From: a bacterium
Lineage (GTDB): Bacteria; Zhuqueibacterota; QNDG01; JAFGCO01
DNA length: 64,000 nucleotides
Direction: 5' to 3'
Assembly: GCA_016932575.1 (NCBI GenBank)
Contig: JAFGCO010000065.1
Span: 87,836 to 151,835, forward strand
Shown here: positions 51,538 to 59,641 of the stretch, piece by piece
How positions within the stretch are numbered: the stretch's first letter is position 1
Layout: each line of letters starts with the position of its first letter
Made by a program: the position numbers and the translations under genes
Notes under the pieces: model-generated
Told to the model about the DNA's origin: nothing
Database searches by the model: none
What the model saw: the letters and a program-made list of their open reading frames with translations, nothing else

Positions 51538-51921
51538 ATGAAATATGAAGTCATGATTGTCGATGATGAGATCTCAGTCCTGCATACCGTAAAATCCTTA
51601 CTGGATGAAGCCAACATTCCGACACGCACAGCATTAAGCGGTCTCGAATGTCTGCGTGAACTTGAAAAAGGATTTAAGGGTTTGATATTAATGGACATCG
51701 TCATGCCTGAAATGAATGGCTATGAAACAATTCAGGCGATTTCAGACAAAGGATATAAAAAGGATATTCTAATATGCCTTTTGACCGGACAGCAGACTTT
51801 AGAAACACAAATACAAAAATATCAGGATTATGTCCTTGACTATATAAAAAAACCCATCGATACAAAAACCCTTGTAAATGCGGTCAAACAATACCTGGCC
51901 TACCTGAAACCGAAAAAATAA
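51538..51921 (+). CDS. Single-domain response regulator
   Basis: 127 residues of receiver only. The acidic pair is in MIVDDEIS, the phospho-acceptor in LILMDIVMPEMNG, Thr in LLTGQ, and Lys in YIKKPID. The ATG at 51538 has AAAGGA 9 nt upstream; the longer frame from 51463 is rejected. The CheB-like gene follows 42 nt later, so the two may form a chemotaxis-like signalling pair, although no CheA or receptor is present. Confidence 0.9.
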   Translation: MKYEVMIVDDEISVLHTVKSLLDEANIPTRTALSGLECLRELEKGFKGLILMDIVMPEMNGYETIQAISDKGYKKDILICLLTGQQTLETQIQKYQDYVLDYIKKPIDTKTLVNAVKQYLAYLKPKK

Positions 51922-51963
51922 TTCGATGATTATTCATTCCAAATCAATGAAGATGGGGATAAC

Positions 51964-52536
51964 ATGCGACCCAATAGCATCGTAATCATTGGTGCCTCAG
52001 GAGGTGGCCCCCGGGCACTGAACATGATTTTCACCGGCCTTCCTTCACTTGCAGGCAGTATTATTGTTGTACAGCAAATGCCCAAATATATCAATGCTTC
52101 ATTCTGTGAATCTTTAAATCAGTTGACGGAAATGAATGTCATTGAAGCGGCCGATGAGACACCATTGAATGAAGGCTGTGTATATATTGCCCCCAGTGAG
52201 AAACATATTCAAATTACTAAAAACAGGATGATTCATCTTTTTAACGGCGATAAAGTGAACTGGGCATGCCCTTCGGTTGATGTGTTAATGAAATCCATCG
52301 AATGGGAACCTCCCATGAGAGTGATCGGCATCATTCTGTCAGGTCTGGGGCAGGATGGCGCAGAAGGAATAAAGCATTTAAAAAAAATCGGCGGATTTAC
52401 AATCGCTCAGGATGAATCCAGTGCTGCCATTTATGGTATGCCCAAAAGCGCTGTGGAAACCAACCAGATTGACTGGCAATTAACACCTGAACAGATCAGG
52501 CTTAGATTAATTCATCTTGTGGGCAGAAGACAATAA
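51964..52536 (+). CDS. CheB-type methylesterase domain protein lacking the catalytic His
   Basis: 190 residues, a CheB catalytic domain without its receiver. The nucleophile loop GASGGGPRAL with Ser is present, as is the Asp loop LSGLGQDGAEG. However, the segment that should read VVQHMP reads VVQQMP, so the triad His is Gln. Without it, glutamate methylesterase activity is unlikely, and it may be a binding module. The receiver gene just upstream could substitute in trans for the missing regulatory domain. GGGGAT lies about 8 nt before the ATG. Confidence 0.87.
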   Translation: MRPNSIVIIGASGGGPRALNMIFTGLPSLAGSIIVVQQMPKYINASFCESLNQLTEMNVIEAADETPLNEGCVYIAPSEKHIQITKNRMIHLFNGDKVNWACPSVDVLMKSIEWEPPMRVIGIILSGLGQDGAEGIKHLKKIGGFTIAQDESSAAIYGMPKSAVETNQIDWQLTPEQIRLRLIHLVGRRQ

Positions 52537-52549
52537 AAAGGGGAATTAA

Positions 52550-52774
52550 ATGGATTGTGAATGTCTGGCAACATGTCCTTTTTTTAATGATCAGATGGCA
52601 GATAAGCCGGCTACATCTGAGTTGTTGAAAAACCAGTTTTGTAAAGGGAATTTTGAAGCATGCGCTCGTTATATTATTTTTAAATCTGCCGGGCGGGAAC
52701 ATATTCCTGCCAATCTTTTTCCCACACAGCGTGACCACGTCGATCAAATCCTTAAAGATCTTCAAATTCAATAA
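52550..52774 (+). CDS. Small cysteine-rich protein, unknown
   Basis: 74 residues. Five cysteines: CECLATCPFFND at the start, then QFCKGNFEACARYIIF. Similar small proteins (C...CPFF, C.G....CAR) occur near chemotaxis and two-component genes in other bacteria, but no function is known to me. The spacing could hold a metal or Fe-S cluster. AAAGGGG lies 6-7 nt before the ATG. It is 13 nt after the CheB-like gene and 10 nt before the deaminase gene. Confidence 0.75.
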   Translation: MDCECLATCPFFNDQMADKPATSELLKNQFCKGNFEACARYIIFKSAGREHIPANLFPTQRDHVDQILKDLQIQ

Positions 52775-52784
52775 AGGAAAATCC

Positions 52785-53267
52785 ATGACCCATCAGCGTC
52801 CGACCTGGGATGAATACTTCCTGGAAGTCGCTAACATTGTCGCCAAACGGGCCACCTGTGACCGGGGCCGCAGCGGATGTGTGATTGTCAAAGATAAGCG
52901 TATTCTTGTGACCGGATATGTCGGATCGCCTTCCGGGCTGCCGCATTGTGATGATGTCGGGCATCAAATGAAAAAGATGATACACGAAGACGGCAGTATC
53001 ACACAGCATTGCGTAAGGACAGTTCATGCAGAACAGAACGCAATCACACAGGCCGCAAAATTCGGCATTGCCATTGACAGCGCTACCCTTTACTGCCGCA
53101 TGACTCCGTGCAGGGTCTGCGCCATGCTGATTATCAACAGCGGCATTTCCCGGGTTGTATGCGAACGCAAATATCATGCTGGTGATGAATCTGAAGCCCT
53201 GTTTGAGCAGGCAGGTATTGAACTGAAATATCAATATAATGAAATCCAGTCTTATGAAAATCAATAA
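52785..53267 (+). CDS. dCMP deaminase-like (ComEB family) cytidine deaminase
   Basis: 160 residues. The zinc site is complete: HAEQNAI (His and catalytic Glu) and MTPCRVCAMLI (two Cys). The N-terminal RPTWDEYFLEVANIVAKRATCDR and GYVGSPSGLPHC are characteristic of deoxycytidylate deaminases, which make dUMP. ATG at 52785 has AAAGGA about 6 nt upstream; a longer frame to 52653 is rejected. Confidence 0.92.
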   Translation: MTHQRPTWDEYFLEVANIVAKRATCDRGRSGCVIVKDKRILVTGYVGSPSGLPHCDDVGHQMKKMIHEDGSITQHCVRTVHAEQNAITQAAKFGIAIDSATLYCRMTPCRVCAMLIINSGISRVVCERKYHAGDESEALFEQAGIELKYQYNEIQSYENQ

Positions 53268-53361
53268 CATGACGATTTTAACAACTTTTTACTTGTATGA
53301 TTCATTGTATCATTTAAACGCTTTCATCTCATGATATAAAATATTTGAAAGGATAAAGCCA

Positions 53362-53619
53362 TTGGCTGTTAATTTACCGTGCCCCAACTGCAATGAACAA
53401 GCGTTACACAGGTCCAGATCAAGGAATAAAGCAGAAAAATTGATTAAAAAAATATTGCCATATCGCCTTTATCGATGTCATCAATGTCAATGGCGCGGAT
53501 GGATCAGCAATCGTCGCGTTAAGGGGCAGTCGGCATTTATTCAGCTCGGTTTTTTTTATATAGGTGTCATGGCATTATCATTTCTCGTGGCTCTGGCCTT
53601 ATGGACATTATTGCATTAG
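53362..53619 (+). CDS. Small zinc-ribbon membrane protein
   Basis: 85 residues from a TTG start with AAAGGA 8 nt upstream. Two CxxC pairs (CPNCNEQ and CHQCQWRGW) form a zinc ribbon over residues 7-46. One membrane helix follows (about 58-82: FFYIGVMALSFLVALALWTLL). No function is known to me. It lies one base before the dolichol-kinase-like gene. Confidence 0.75.
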   Translation: MAVNLPCPNCNEQALHRSRSRNKAEKLIKKILPYRLYRCHQCQWRGWISNRRVKGQSAFIQLGFFYIGVMALSFLVALALWTLLH

Positions 53620-53620
53620 T

Positions 53621-54349
53621 ATGTTAAACCCTATCTTCCAGGCAGTAAAAATTCTTCCGGAACTTCGTTGGTCTTTTCCCATGTTCTCACTTTATGTGAT
53701 ACTTGCCGCTTTGATTGCCGGACGGATCAAAGCGACGTATCACTGGCAGTCGGGCTATACCCGTAAAATATTTCATTTTATGATTTTCACTGCAGCAGCA
53801 GTCATTCAACTCATATGGTCGCTGCCGGGCGTTATACTCTTTGGAGGAATTGTTGCATCTGTTATTTTATGGGCCTGTTTTCGTAAAAGCCAATCGCCTT
53901 TTTATCAATCTATTGCAAGGCCTAAAGATGCCCCTCATCAAACACTCTTTATTATTATACCATTGATTTCAACTGCTTTGGGAGGGCTGCTTTCTAATCT
54001 TTTATTTCATGAATACGCTGTCTTTGGATATCTCGTGGCGGGATGGGGAGATGCGGCTGCCGAACCTGTGGGGATACATTGGGGAAAACATCCATATTCA
54101 GTGCCTTCGCTTGCGGGCGTCAAAGTGCTTCGTTCTCTTGAAGGCTCGCTTGCTCTTTTTATCACTGGTATCATGTCTTGTATTTTATTCATGAGTCTAT
54201 TCTTTCATCAGAATCCCGAAAACATACTCTCTGTTGCATTTTTCTGCGCTCTGACCGGTACGCTGGTGGAAGCAGTCAGCTATCATGGTCTGGATAATCT
54301 GACTGTACAGTTAGCAGTATCCGGAATGGCATTTCTCATAATGAATTAA
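53621..54349 (+). CDS. Dolichol/phytol kinase-like integral membrane protein
   Basis: 242 residues with about seven hydrophobic helices. The block YLVAGWGDAAAEPVGIHWGKHPYSVPSLAGVKVLRSLEGSLALF is diagnostic of the Sec59/VTE5 CTP-dependent polyprenol or phytol kinase group and related CDP-alcohol enzymes (the Asp of GWGDA, then the GK and SLEGS motifs). YTRKIFHFMIF at the second helix also fits. ATG at 53621, directly after the stop of the zinc-ribbon gene. It probably phosphorylates a lipid alcohol, which one is unknown. Confidence 0.82.
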   Translation: MLNPIFQAVKILPELRWSFPMFSLYVILAALIAGRIKATYHWQSGYTRKIFHFMIFTAAAVIQLIWSLPGVILFGGIVASVILWACFRKSQSPFYQSIARPKDAPHQTLFIIIPLISTALGGLLSNLLFHEYAVFGYLVAGWGDAAAEPVGIHWGKHPYSVPSLAGVKVLRSLEGSLALFITGIMSCILFMSLFFHQNPENILSVAFFCALTGTLVEAVSYHGLDNLTVQLAVSGMAFLIMN

Positions 54350-54362
54350 AAAAGGATGACCC

Positions 54363-55298
54363 ATGCGTATTAAAATCATCCCCCTGTATCCAATACTCTT
54401 CCTTATCGCCTGTGCTCACCTTAAAGAAGCCAGGCAATTCTATAACAATCGGGAATATGAAAAAGCAATCTCTTTATGTCGGAAGGCTATTGACAAAGAT
54501 ACAACAGATATTGAGGCAAGATTGTTCATGAGCCGGATTTATCTGGCTATGGATTCGACCGATCAATCACTTGATATTTTGTCCCGCTTTCATGCATCAG
54601 ACAATCTTTCCCGTTTACAAAAGAAACAAATGATCCGTCAATATCTCGTTCATTCAAGGAAAACCAGAAATACAGATCGATCAACAGCACTCTTAATTCA
54701 GGCTGAACAATTGGACTCCATGCATGTCAATCTGCTGGACACCCTGGCAGCACTGTTCTATAATCAGGGGAAATTCGAAGAGGCAAAAATTCGATATAAT
54801 CGTTTAATCGATATATCCAGGGATCCTTTGCCATATATGAGCCGTATCAATGCCATTGAAAACAGACAGACCTTTACAATCGATGAATTTGAAAAAGGCA
54901 TGGAGGCATTAAAAGCTGGCAAAAGGCGCAAAGCGGAAGAACATTTGAAAAAAGCAGCAGAGACCAATCCTCACTTTGCCGACGCGGTTTATGAATACGG
55001 CATGCTGGCAGGGAAACGATTGTATAAAGAGGGGACTCAAGAAACACTTGACAAAGCGGTCTCTGTGTTGCGACAGGCAGTAAAAATGAAACCGCGGGAT
55101 ATCGAGGTCCATTATCTTTTGGCTAAGGTATGCGATCGCAAAGGGCAAGGGACTCTGGAAGAGGCCATTAATCACTATCAGAAGGTCATTCGTCTCGCGT
55201 CGGATGGAAAATATGTAAAAAACTGCCAGAAAAGAATTCGGGTTCTGAAAAAACGAAAAGCATTCTGGGAGAAGGGTCAAAAACAGACCCGTCAGTAA
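54363..55298 (+). CDS. TPR-repeat lipoprotein
   Basis: 311 residues. The signal peptide ends in a lipobox (LFLIAC, Cys17). Tetratricopeptide units are visible at about 20-90 (ARQFYNNREYEKAISLCRKAID), 118-150 (ALFYNQGKFEEAKIRYNRLID) and 180-290 (GMEALKAGKRRKAEEHLKKAAE, AVSVLRQAVKMKPRDIEVHYLLAKV). It is expected in the periplasmic face of a membrane as a protein-interaction scaffold. AAGGAT lies 6 nt before the ATG. Confidence 0.88.
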   Translation: MRIKIIPLYPILFLIACAHLKEARQFYNNREYEKAISLCRKAIDKDTTDIEARLFMSRIYLAMDSTDQSLDILSRFHASDNLSRLQKKQMIRQYLVHSRKTRNTDRSTALLIQAEQLDSMHVNLLDTLAALFYNQGKFEEAKIRYNRLIDISRDPLPYMSRINAIENRQTFTIDEFEKGMEALKAGKRRKAEEHLKKAAETNPHFADAVYEYGMLAGKRLYKEGTQETLDKAVSVLRQAVKMKPRDIEVHYLLAKVCDRKGQGTLEEAINHYQKVIRLASDGKYVKNCQKRIRVLKKRKAFWEKGQKQTRQ

Positions 55299-55342
55299 AA
55301 CTTACATATTCTGCACTTTCATTCTTGATATTCAGAATCGGA

Positions 55343-55942
55343 TTATATCAATAATATACGGCTTGGCTTCAATAACTCTCCGATTTCCGGAGAGGGACCC
55401 AGAAAGCGATTTCGAAAATCATCAAAAAATCCGAGTGTTTTATCTGAAAGCAGCTCCATCATTTCTTCCATTGCTTCATCACAAATCATATAGGGCATAA
55501 ATGTAAACAGCATTCGGTTTCCCATACATTCACATATGGTCTGGTATTCTGTACACGCCTGAATCGCTTTGTTTTTAATCATACAGCTGCCAATCCAGCC
55601 ATCGATGTCAAGGCCTTCAGTCTGGATAAGCTGCTGACGCCTCCCGATTAAATTAACATGATCATTAAGATAGCTCTCAAGATTCTGAACCGATTCATCA
55701 GAAAGCGATTTTCGCAGTTCCATATAACAGTCAATACAAATGGCATATTCAAAAATTGTATCATTGGTTTTTAATTCAGGATAGTATTTATGCACTTTTT
55801 CGATCATGTAATGGGTATTATGGTCAAGAAGATAACGGCTGCAATGGATACAGCGCTCGAATGGCTTACCCGTTGCATCTGAATAAAAGGGTTTTGGAAT
55901 TGCAATATGCTCAGGAATGAATGTCGATTGAGGAGAATTCAT
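55343..55942 (-). CDS. Cysteine-pair protein of unknown family
   Basis: 199 residues from the ATG at 55942 (AAAGGA 6 nt upstream). Residues 30-80 hold CIHCSRYLLDHNTHYMIEKVHKYY and CIDCYMELRKSL, two CxxC pairs that probably bind zinc. The rest is mainly helical (MCDEAMEEMMELLSDKTLGFFDDFRNRF). I do not recognise a named family or function. Together with 55958 it is the only minus-strand unit within the plus-strand half. Confidence 0.7.
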   Translation of the reverse strand: MNSPQSTFIPEHIAIPKPFYSDATGKPFERCIHCSRYLLDHNTHYMIEKVHKYYPELKTNDTIFEYAICIDCYMELRKSLSDESVQNLESYLNDHVNLIGRRQQLIQTEGLDIDGWIGSCMIKNKAIQACTEYQTICECMGNRMLFTFMPYMICDEAMEEMMELLSDKTLGFFDDFRNRFLGPSPEIGELLKPSRILLI

Positions 55943-55957
55943 AAACAATCCTTTATT

Positions 55958-56428
55958 CTAATCCAGCCCCAGCAGGAAGCGGACCATTTCTTCATTCCAC
56001 CCTTTTACTTTTTTTTCACCAACCAAAATAAATGGCACACCTTCACCGCCAAGTGCCTGAAATTTTTGATAATATTCTTCCGATTCTTCAATGTGATAAT
56101 CCTTGTAAGGGATGCGGTTCTGTTTAAAAAAGTTACGTGCAATTTGACAGGTATTGGATTCCCGGGTTGAATACATAACAATCCGCGGAAATCGACCGGC
56201 ACTTCTTTGTTTTTCCTGTTCGGCTATCGCCTCTTCCAATGCTTTTCTCTCTTGCTCAAGCTCTTCAGGAGATGCTGTTTCTTTTTCTTTATAATCTTCC
56301 ACCTTTGCTTCTTCAGGTGGTGGCGTGCTCGAATAATGTTTGACTCCATTTTCATCTACCCAGAAATAAATCTGAGCCAATAACAATACCGGGATGAACA
56401 CGACCAAAGTGGTTTGCCACAAATTCAT
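55958..56428 (-). CDS. Membrane-anchored DUF4124-glutaredoxin fusion
   Basis: 156 residues. An N-terminal hydrophobic segment (4-20) anchors it outside the cytoplasm. DUF4124 follows (IYFWVDENGVKHYSSTPP), then an acidic coiled-coil linker (EELEQERKALEEAIAEQEKQR). A glutaredoxin-like domain (about 80-156) has IVMYSTRESNTCQIARNFF and GVPFILVG with the cis-Pro. The active site has a single Cys (SNTC), so a monothiol type or one needing a partner. It lies 15 nt before the CxxC protein gene, a possible redox partner. Confidence 0.85.
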   Translation of the reverse strand: MNLWQTTLVVFIPVLLLAQIYFWVDENGVKHYSSTPPPEEAKVEDYKEKETASPEELEQERKALEEAIAEQEKQRSAGRFPRIVMYSTRESNTCQIARNFFKQNRIPYKDYHIEESEEYYQKFQALGGEGVPFILVGEKKVKGWNEEMVRFLLGLD

Positions 56429-56864
56429 GATCGTTCCCTTCAGTTTAATGATCCGGGCATATGGCTTTATAAAATATATAATCTATATTTTAAAAATGCA
56501 AATTTCCTGCCAAAAAATAAGTTTTCTCTCACATTGAACTGATCATCAGGATAAAATTCACTTTCCTTGGATATTTGCAGGCTTCTTATTACATTGCCAA
56601 ATATTCATAAGGACAAATTCTGTTTTTATGTTAATAAGGCCAGTATTAAGGAAAAATCGACCTGATCATTTCACTCTTACTTGTTATTCTGACAGGATGC
56701 GGAAAAGATGACAATTCTGTCAATCCGACTCGGAATCAAGCGCTCTTCGGTACCTGGGAATTGAATCAAATCACCATCATTACTGCAGATGAAACAGAAG
56801 TTCCGGAAAGCGATTTTCTGACTTTTTTTCAAATGATCCGTTTTCATTGAGGAGATATGAAATC
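56429..56864. other. Divergent gap with a lipoprotein gene remnant
   Basis: 436 bases between divergent genes. The first 200 bases are AT-rich with no gene. From about 56660 a broken lipoprotein frame runs to the next gene (see that entry). Confidence 0.5.
56660..56850 (+). pseudogene. Lipoprotein (lipocalin-like) remnant
   Basis: One frame reads LIISLLLVILTGCGKDD, a lipoprotein signal with lipobox, and then FGTWELNQITIITADETE, a lipocalin-like start. It ends at TGA after about 62 codons. An in-frame TAA lies just before and there is no ATG, so the start is lost and the domain is cut. The frame's end overlaps the ribosome site of the SGNH gene. Confidence 0.5.
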
Positions 56865-57551
56865 ATGCTGCGAAAGCATTCTCTTGTATCTTTATTGAAT
56901 TTATCTGTTCTCCTGTTGCTGAATACCCATGCTCAATCCCCCGTTCCAAATCCGGATCCTCTTCGCTTTCAGTCTGAAATCAATGCATTTATTTGGTGGG
57001 ACCAAAAAAACAGCCCTCCTGCAGATGCCGTTCTCTTTATCGGCAGTTCAAGCATCCGCATGTGGAAAACCCATGAGTCATTTCCAAACCTTCCGGTGAT
57101 CAACCGCGGATTCGGTGGGGCACATATCTCGGACATTCTCTACTTCTATAATCAGATTATCCAAAAATACGATGTAAAAATGATTATTTTTTACTGCGGG
57201 GACAATGATATTGCCGCCGGCAAATCTGCAGATCAAGTGTTTAATGACTATCAGGAGTTGATCCGCCTGATATTGCTGGACATGCCCGATGTCAAATTCC
57301 TATATCTGTCAATAAAACCTAGTGTAAGCCGCTGGAATTTCTGGAACAAAATGTCTGAAATGAACCAAATGGTTCAGAACTACAACAGGGCCCGGAGCAG
57401 GCTCTATTATCTTGATATGTCCTCTCCTCTTCTTGATGCCTCGGGTCAGCCTGATCCCTGTTTGCTGCTTGAAGATGGACTTCATTTGAATGAGAAGGGA
57501 TATAAAGAATGGAACAAATTATTGAATCATCATCTTAGCCTGTATCATTGA
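56865..57551 (+). CDS. Secreted SGNH/GDSL hydrolase
   Basis: 228 residues. Signal peptide about 1-23 (LLNLSVLLLLNTHAQ). The four SGNH blocks are GSSSIRMW (nucleophile Ser), INRGFGGA (Gly), GDNDI (Asn) and EDGLHLNEKGY (Asp/His). It is a probable esterase or lipase acting on acylated sugars or lipids in the envelope or outside. ATG at 56865 (AGGAG about 10 nt upstream) rather than the TTG at 56847. Confidence 0.9.
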   Translation: MLRKHSLVSLLNLSVLLLLNTHAQSPVPNPDPLRFQSEINAFIWWDQKNSPPADAVLFIGSSSIRMWKTHESFPNLPVINRGFGGAHISDILYFYNQIIQKYDVKMIIFYCGDNDIAAGKSADQVFNDYQELIRLILLDMPDVKFLYLSIKPSVSRWNFWNKMSEMNQMVQNYNRARSRLYYLDMSSPLLDASGQPDPCLLLEDGLHLNEKGYKEWNKLLNHHLSLYH

Positions 57552-57824
57552 GATTTATCATGAATTGACCAGACAAGTATCACCCCTGCATTGTATTGAA
57601 AGACTCGCGATGCTGATAAGCAAATTTCTTTTTTTACTTGAATATTCTCACTCAATCAATTATATTCCCGTGTTCAGCATATTATCTTCACTTAAGACCA
57701 GAAAAATTGAAAAACATTAATAATTTGATGATACCTATTTACTTTGAAAATTCGTATTATTCAATTTTAAGACAATACATTGTATGATTTTTAAACGGGT
57801 TAAACAAACCAAAGGATCTTTTCC

Positions 57825-58238
57825 ATGGATGCCATTAAAAATTCATCACCCAACAATATTGATCAGATTCGAAACCTGATATTCGGTGAACAGATTCAAG
57901 ATTACGAACGGCGTTTCCAGGAACTTATAAAAAAGTTTGAAAATTTAAAAAAATCCCTCCAGATTCAAAAAAATGAATTGGATGAGCAACTCAATAAAAT
58001 GGAATTCAATTTTAAACAGTCATTGTCTGATCAACATAACGATTTACAGAAAGAACTGAAGAAACAAACACAATTTATAAAGCAGGAAATCCTCACGGTC
58101 GAAGAGCATCTGTCTAAGCTGACAGAGGATAAACTCGATAAAAATCAGATGGCCGATCTGCTGATTAACCTTGCCATGCAGTTAAAAGGCGAATCCATTT
58201 TAGATCAAATTGACAGGGATATCACTCCTCATGAGTAA
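57825..58238 (+). CDS. Coiled-coil protein, first gene of the Ras-like GTPase operon
   Basis: 137 residues, nearly all coiled-coil from about residue 20 to 110 (FQELIKKFENLKKSLQIQKNELDEQLNKMEF). Acidic and lysine-rich, no membrane segment and no known domain. AAAGGAT lies 9 nt before the ATG. It overlaps the next gene by 8 nt, so the two products are probably made together. It could be a scaffold or effector of the GTPase. Confidence 0.8.
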   Translation: MDAIKNSSPNNIDQIRNLIFGEQIQDYERRFQELIKKFENLKKSLQIQKNELDEQLNKMEFNFKQSLSDQHNDLQKELKKQTQFIKQEILTVEEHLSKLTEDKLDKNQMADLLINLAMQLKGESILDQIDRDITPHE

Positions 58239-59130
58239 AAACAGAGATCTAATAAACGTAACGAATGATCAGGCATTTGAACAGTTAAAAGCCCTGCTTT
58301 TGAGTGATGACTGGAAAAATTTCAGTGAGATTCGGGATCAGGTGGAATCACTGGCAAAGGAAGTGCATGATAAAGATCAGCTTATTGAAATGCTAGATCC
58401 GATTATTGCTGACCTGCTTGACCGCAAAATCCATGAATCCAGATCTGAAATGGCCGAAGCCCTTGCCCCTATCATGGGAGACGCTATTAAACGGCAGATC
58501 GAAGATGCCAAAGAAGACATGGTAGATGCGCTCTATCCGATCATAGGCAGGATGGTCACCAAAGCCATCAATGAAGCAATGAAAAAATTGATCGAAGAGA
58601 TCAATTCACGCATTCAACAGGCGGCCAATACCCGTTTTATGATATTTGTTAAATCCAAGGTATTCAAGATACAGCCGGCAGAAGTTGTGCTTGCCGATGG
58701 TGTTTTATTCTGCCTGGAGGAATTATTCCTCATTGAAAAAAAATCCGGTTTGCTGATTGGATATCAGAGTCAAAATAACGATCAATCGGAAAAAAATGCA
58801 CATATTCTTGGCGGCATGCTGACCGCTATACGGCAATTCGTGAATGACGCATTCGCAAAAGATGAAAAAAGCAATTTAATTGAAATTCAGCATGAAGATC
58901 ACAATATTAGGATTGACACAGCGAGGTATACGGTTCTCGCCGCTGTGTACCGGGGAATTTCACCCCACGATTTTCAAGACAATCTTCACGGGCTGCATCA
59001 CCGAATCCATAACAGATACTACAGACGGCTCAGGGATTTTAAGGGAGAAACATCCGAATTCCAGGGTGTCAGTCCGGTCATGAAACGGCTTTTTCAGAAA
59101 TACAGGCATCATGGCTCAAATAATAAATAA
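58231..59130 (+). CDS. Helical protein with a GTPase-associated C-terminal domain
   Basis: 299 residues. Residues 1-130 are helical, with repeated SEMAEALAPIMGDAIKRQIEDAKEDMVDALYPIIG-type motifs, like the linker regions of cell-surface or polarity proteins. Residues about 140-285 form a conserved-looking globular domain: PAEVVLADGVLFCLEELFLIEKKSGLLIGY, AHILGGMLTAIRQFVNDAF and YTVLAAVYRG. From memory, relatives of this domain occur with small Ras-like GTPases and OmpA proteins in cyanobacteria and others. It is not a named family I can be sure of. Overlaps the GTPase gene by 20 nt. Confidence 0.75.
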   Translation: MSKNRDLINVTNDQAFEQLKALLLSDDWKNFSEIRDQVESLAKEVHDKDQLIEMLDPIIADLLDRKIHESRSEMAEALAPIMGDAIKRQIEDAKEDMVDALYPIIGRMVTKAINEAMKKLIEEINSRIQQAANTRFMIFVKSKVFKIQPAEVVLADGVLFCLEELFLIEKKSGLLIGYQSQNNDQSEKNAHILGGMLTAIRQFVNDAFAKDEKSNLIEIQHEDHNIRIDTARYTVLAAVYRGISPHDFQDNLHGLHHRIHNRYYRRLRDFKGETSEFQGVSPVMKRLFQKYRHHGSNNK

Positions 59131-59638
59131 AAAAATATGTCTGCTTGGAGAATATGGCGCGGGCAAAACCAGCATGATCCGTCGGTTTGTTTTTGATTTG
59201 TTCAGTGATGATTATATCACTACAATCGGTGTGAAGGTCACTGAAAAAGTGCTGCCTCCAATTGAAAGAGAAAATAAATTGCAGCAATTCCGTTTCATGA
59301 TCTGGGATATTGCCGGATCTGAAGAGGGTAAAATCAAGCATGAAAACTATTGGATGGGTGCATCAGGCGCACTGATTGTCACAGATCTTTGCCGGCCGAA
59401 GACCTTCTCCTGCACATCATCACTCATCGAAAAATTTCTGGCCTTGAATAATAATCCCCCGATCGTTATTGTGGGCAATAAAACAGATCTGATACCCTTG
59501 ACCGAACTCAATTCCCTTGAAACCACTCTGCAGGAAATGGCTCACACTTATCGATGTCCGGCTCTTCTCACCAGTGCAAAAACAGGACAGCAGGTTGAAG
59601 AGAGTTTTATCCGGCTGGCCCAATGTATGATGGAATAA
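59111..59638 (+). CDS. Rab/Ras-like small GTPase
   Basis: 175 residues with all five G motifs: G1 GEYGAGKTS, G2 Thr in TTIGVKV, G3 WDIAGSEE, G4 GNKTDL, G5 TSAKTG. The TIGVKV switch I and WDIAG switch II are closer to eukaryote-like Rab/Ras and prokaryotic Rup-type GTPases than to MglA. Where Ras has the catalytic Gln (DTAGQ), it has Ser (DIAGSE), so intrinsic hydrolysis may be slow or need a partner. Lacks lipidation cysteines at the C-terminus. It sits centrally in a six-gene overlapping operon. Confidence 0.92.
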   Translation: MAQIINKKICLLGEYGAGKTSMIRRFVFDLFSDDYITTIGVKVTEKVLPPIERENKLQQFRFMIWDIAGSEEGKIKHENYWMGASGALIVTDLCRPKTFSCTSSLIEKFLALNNNPPIVIVGNKTDLIPLTELNSLETTLQEMAHTYRCPALLTSAKTGQQVEESFIRLAQCMME

Positions 59639-59641
59639 TCC

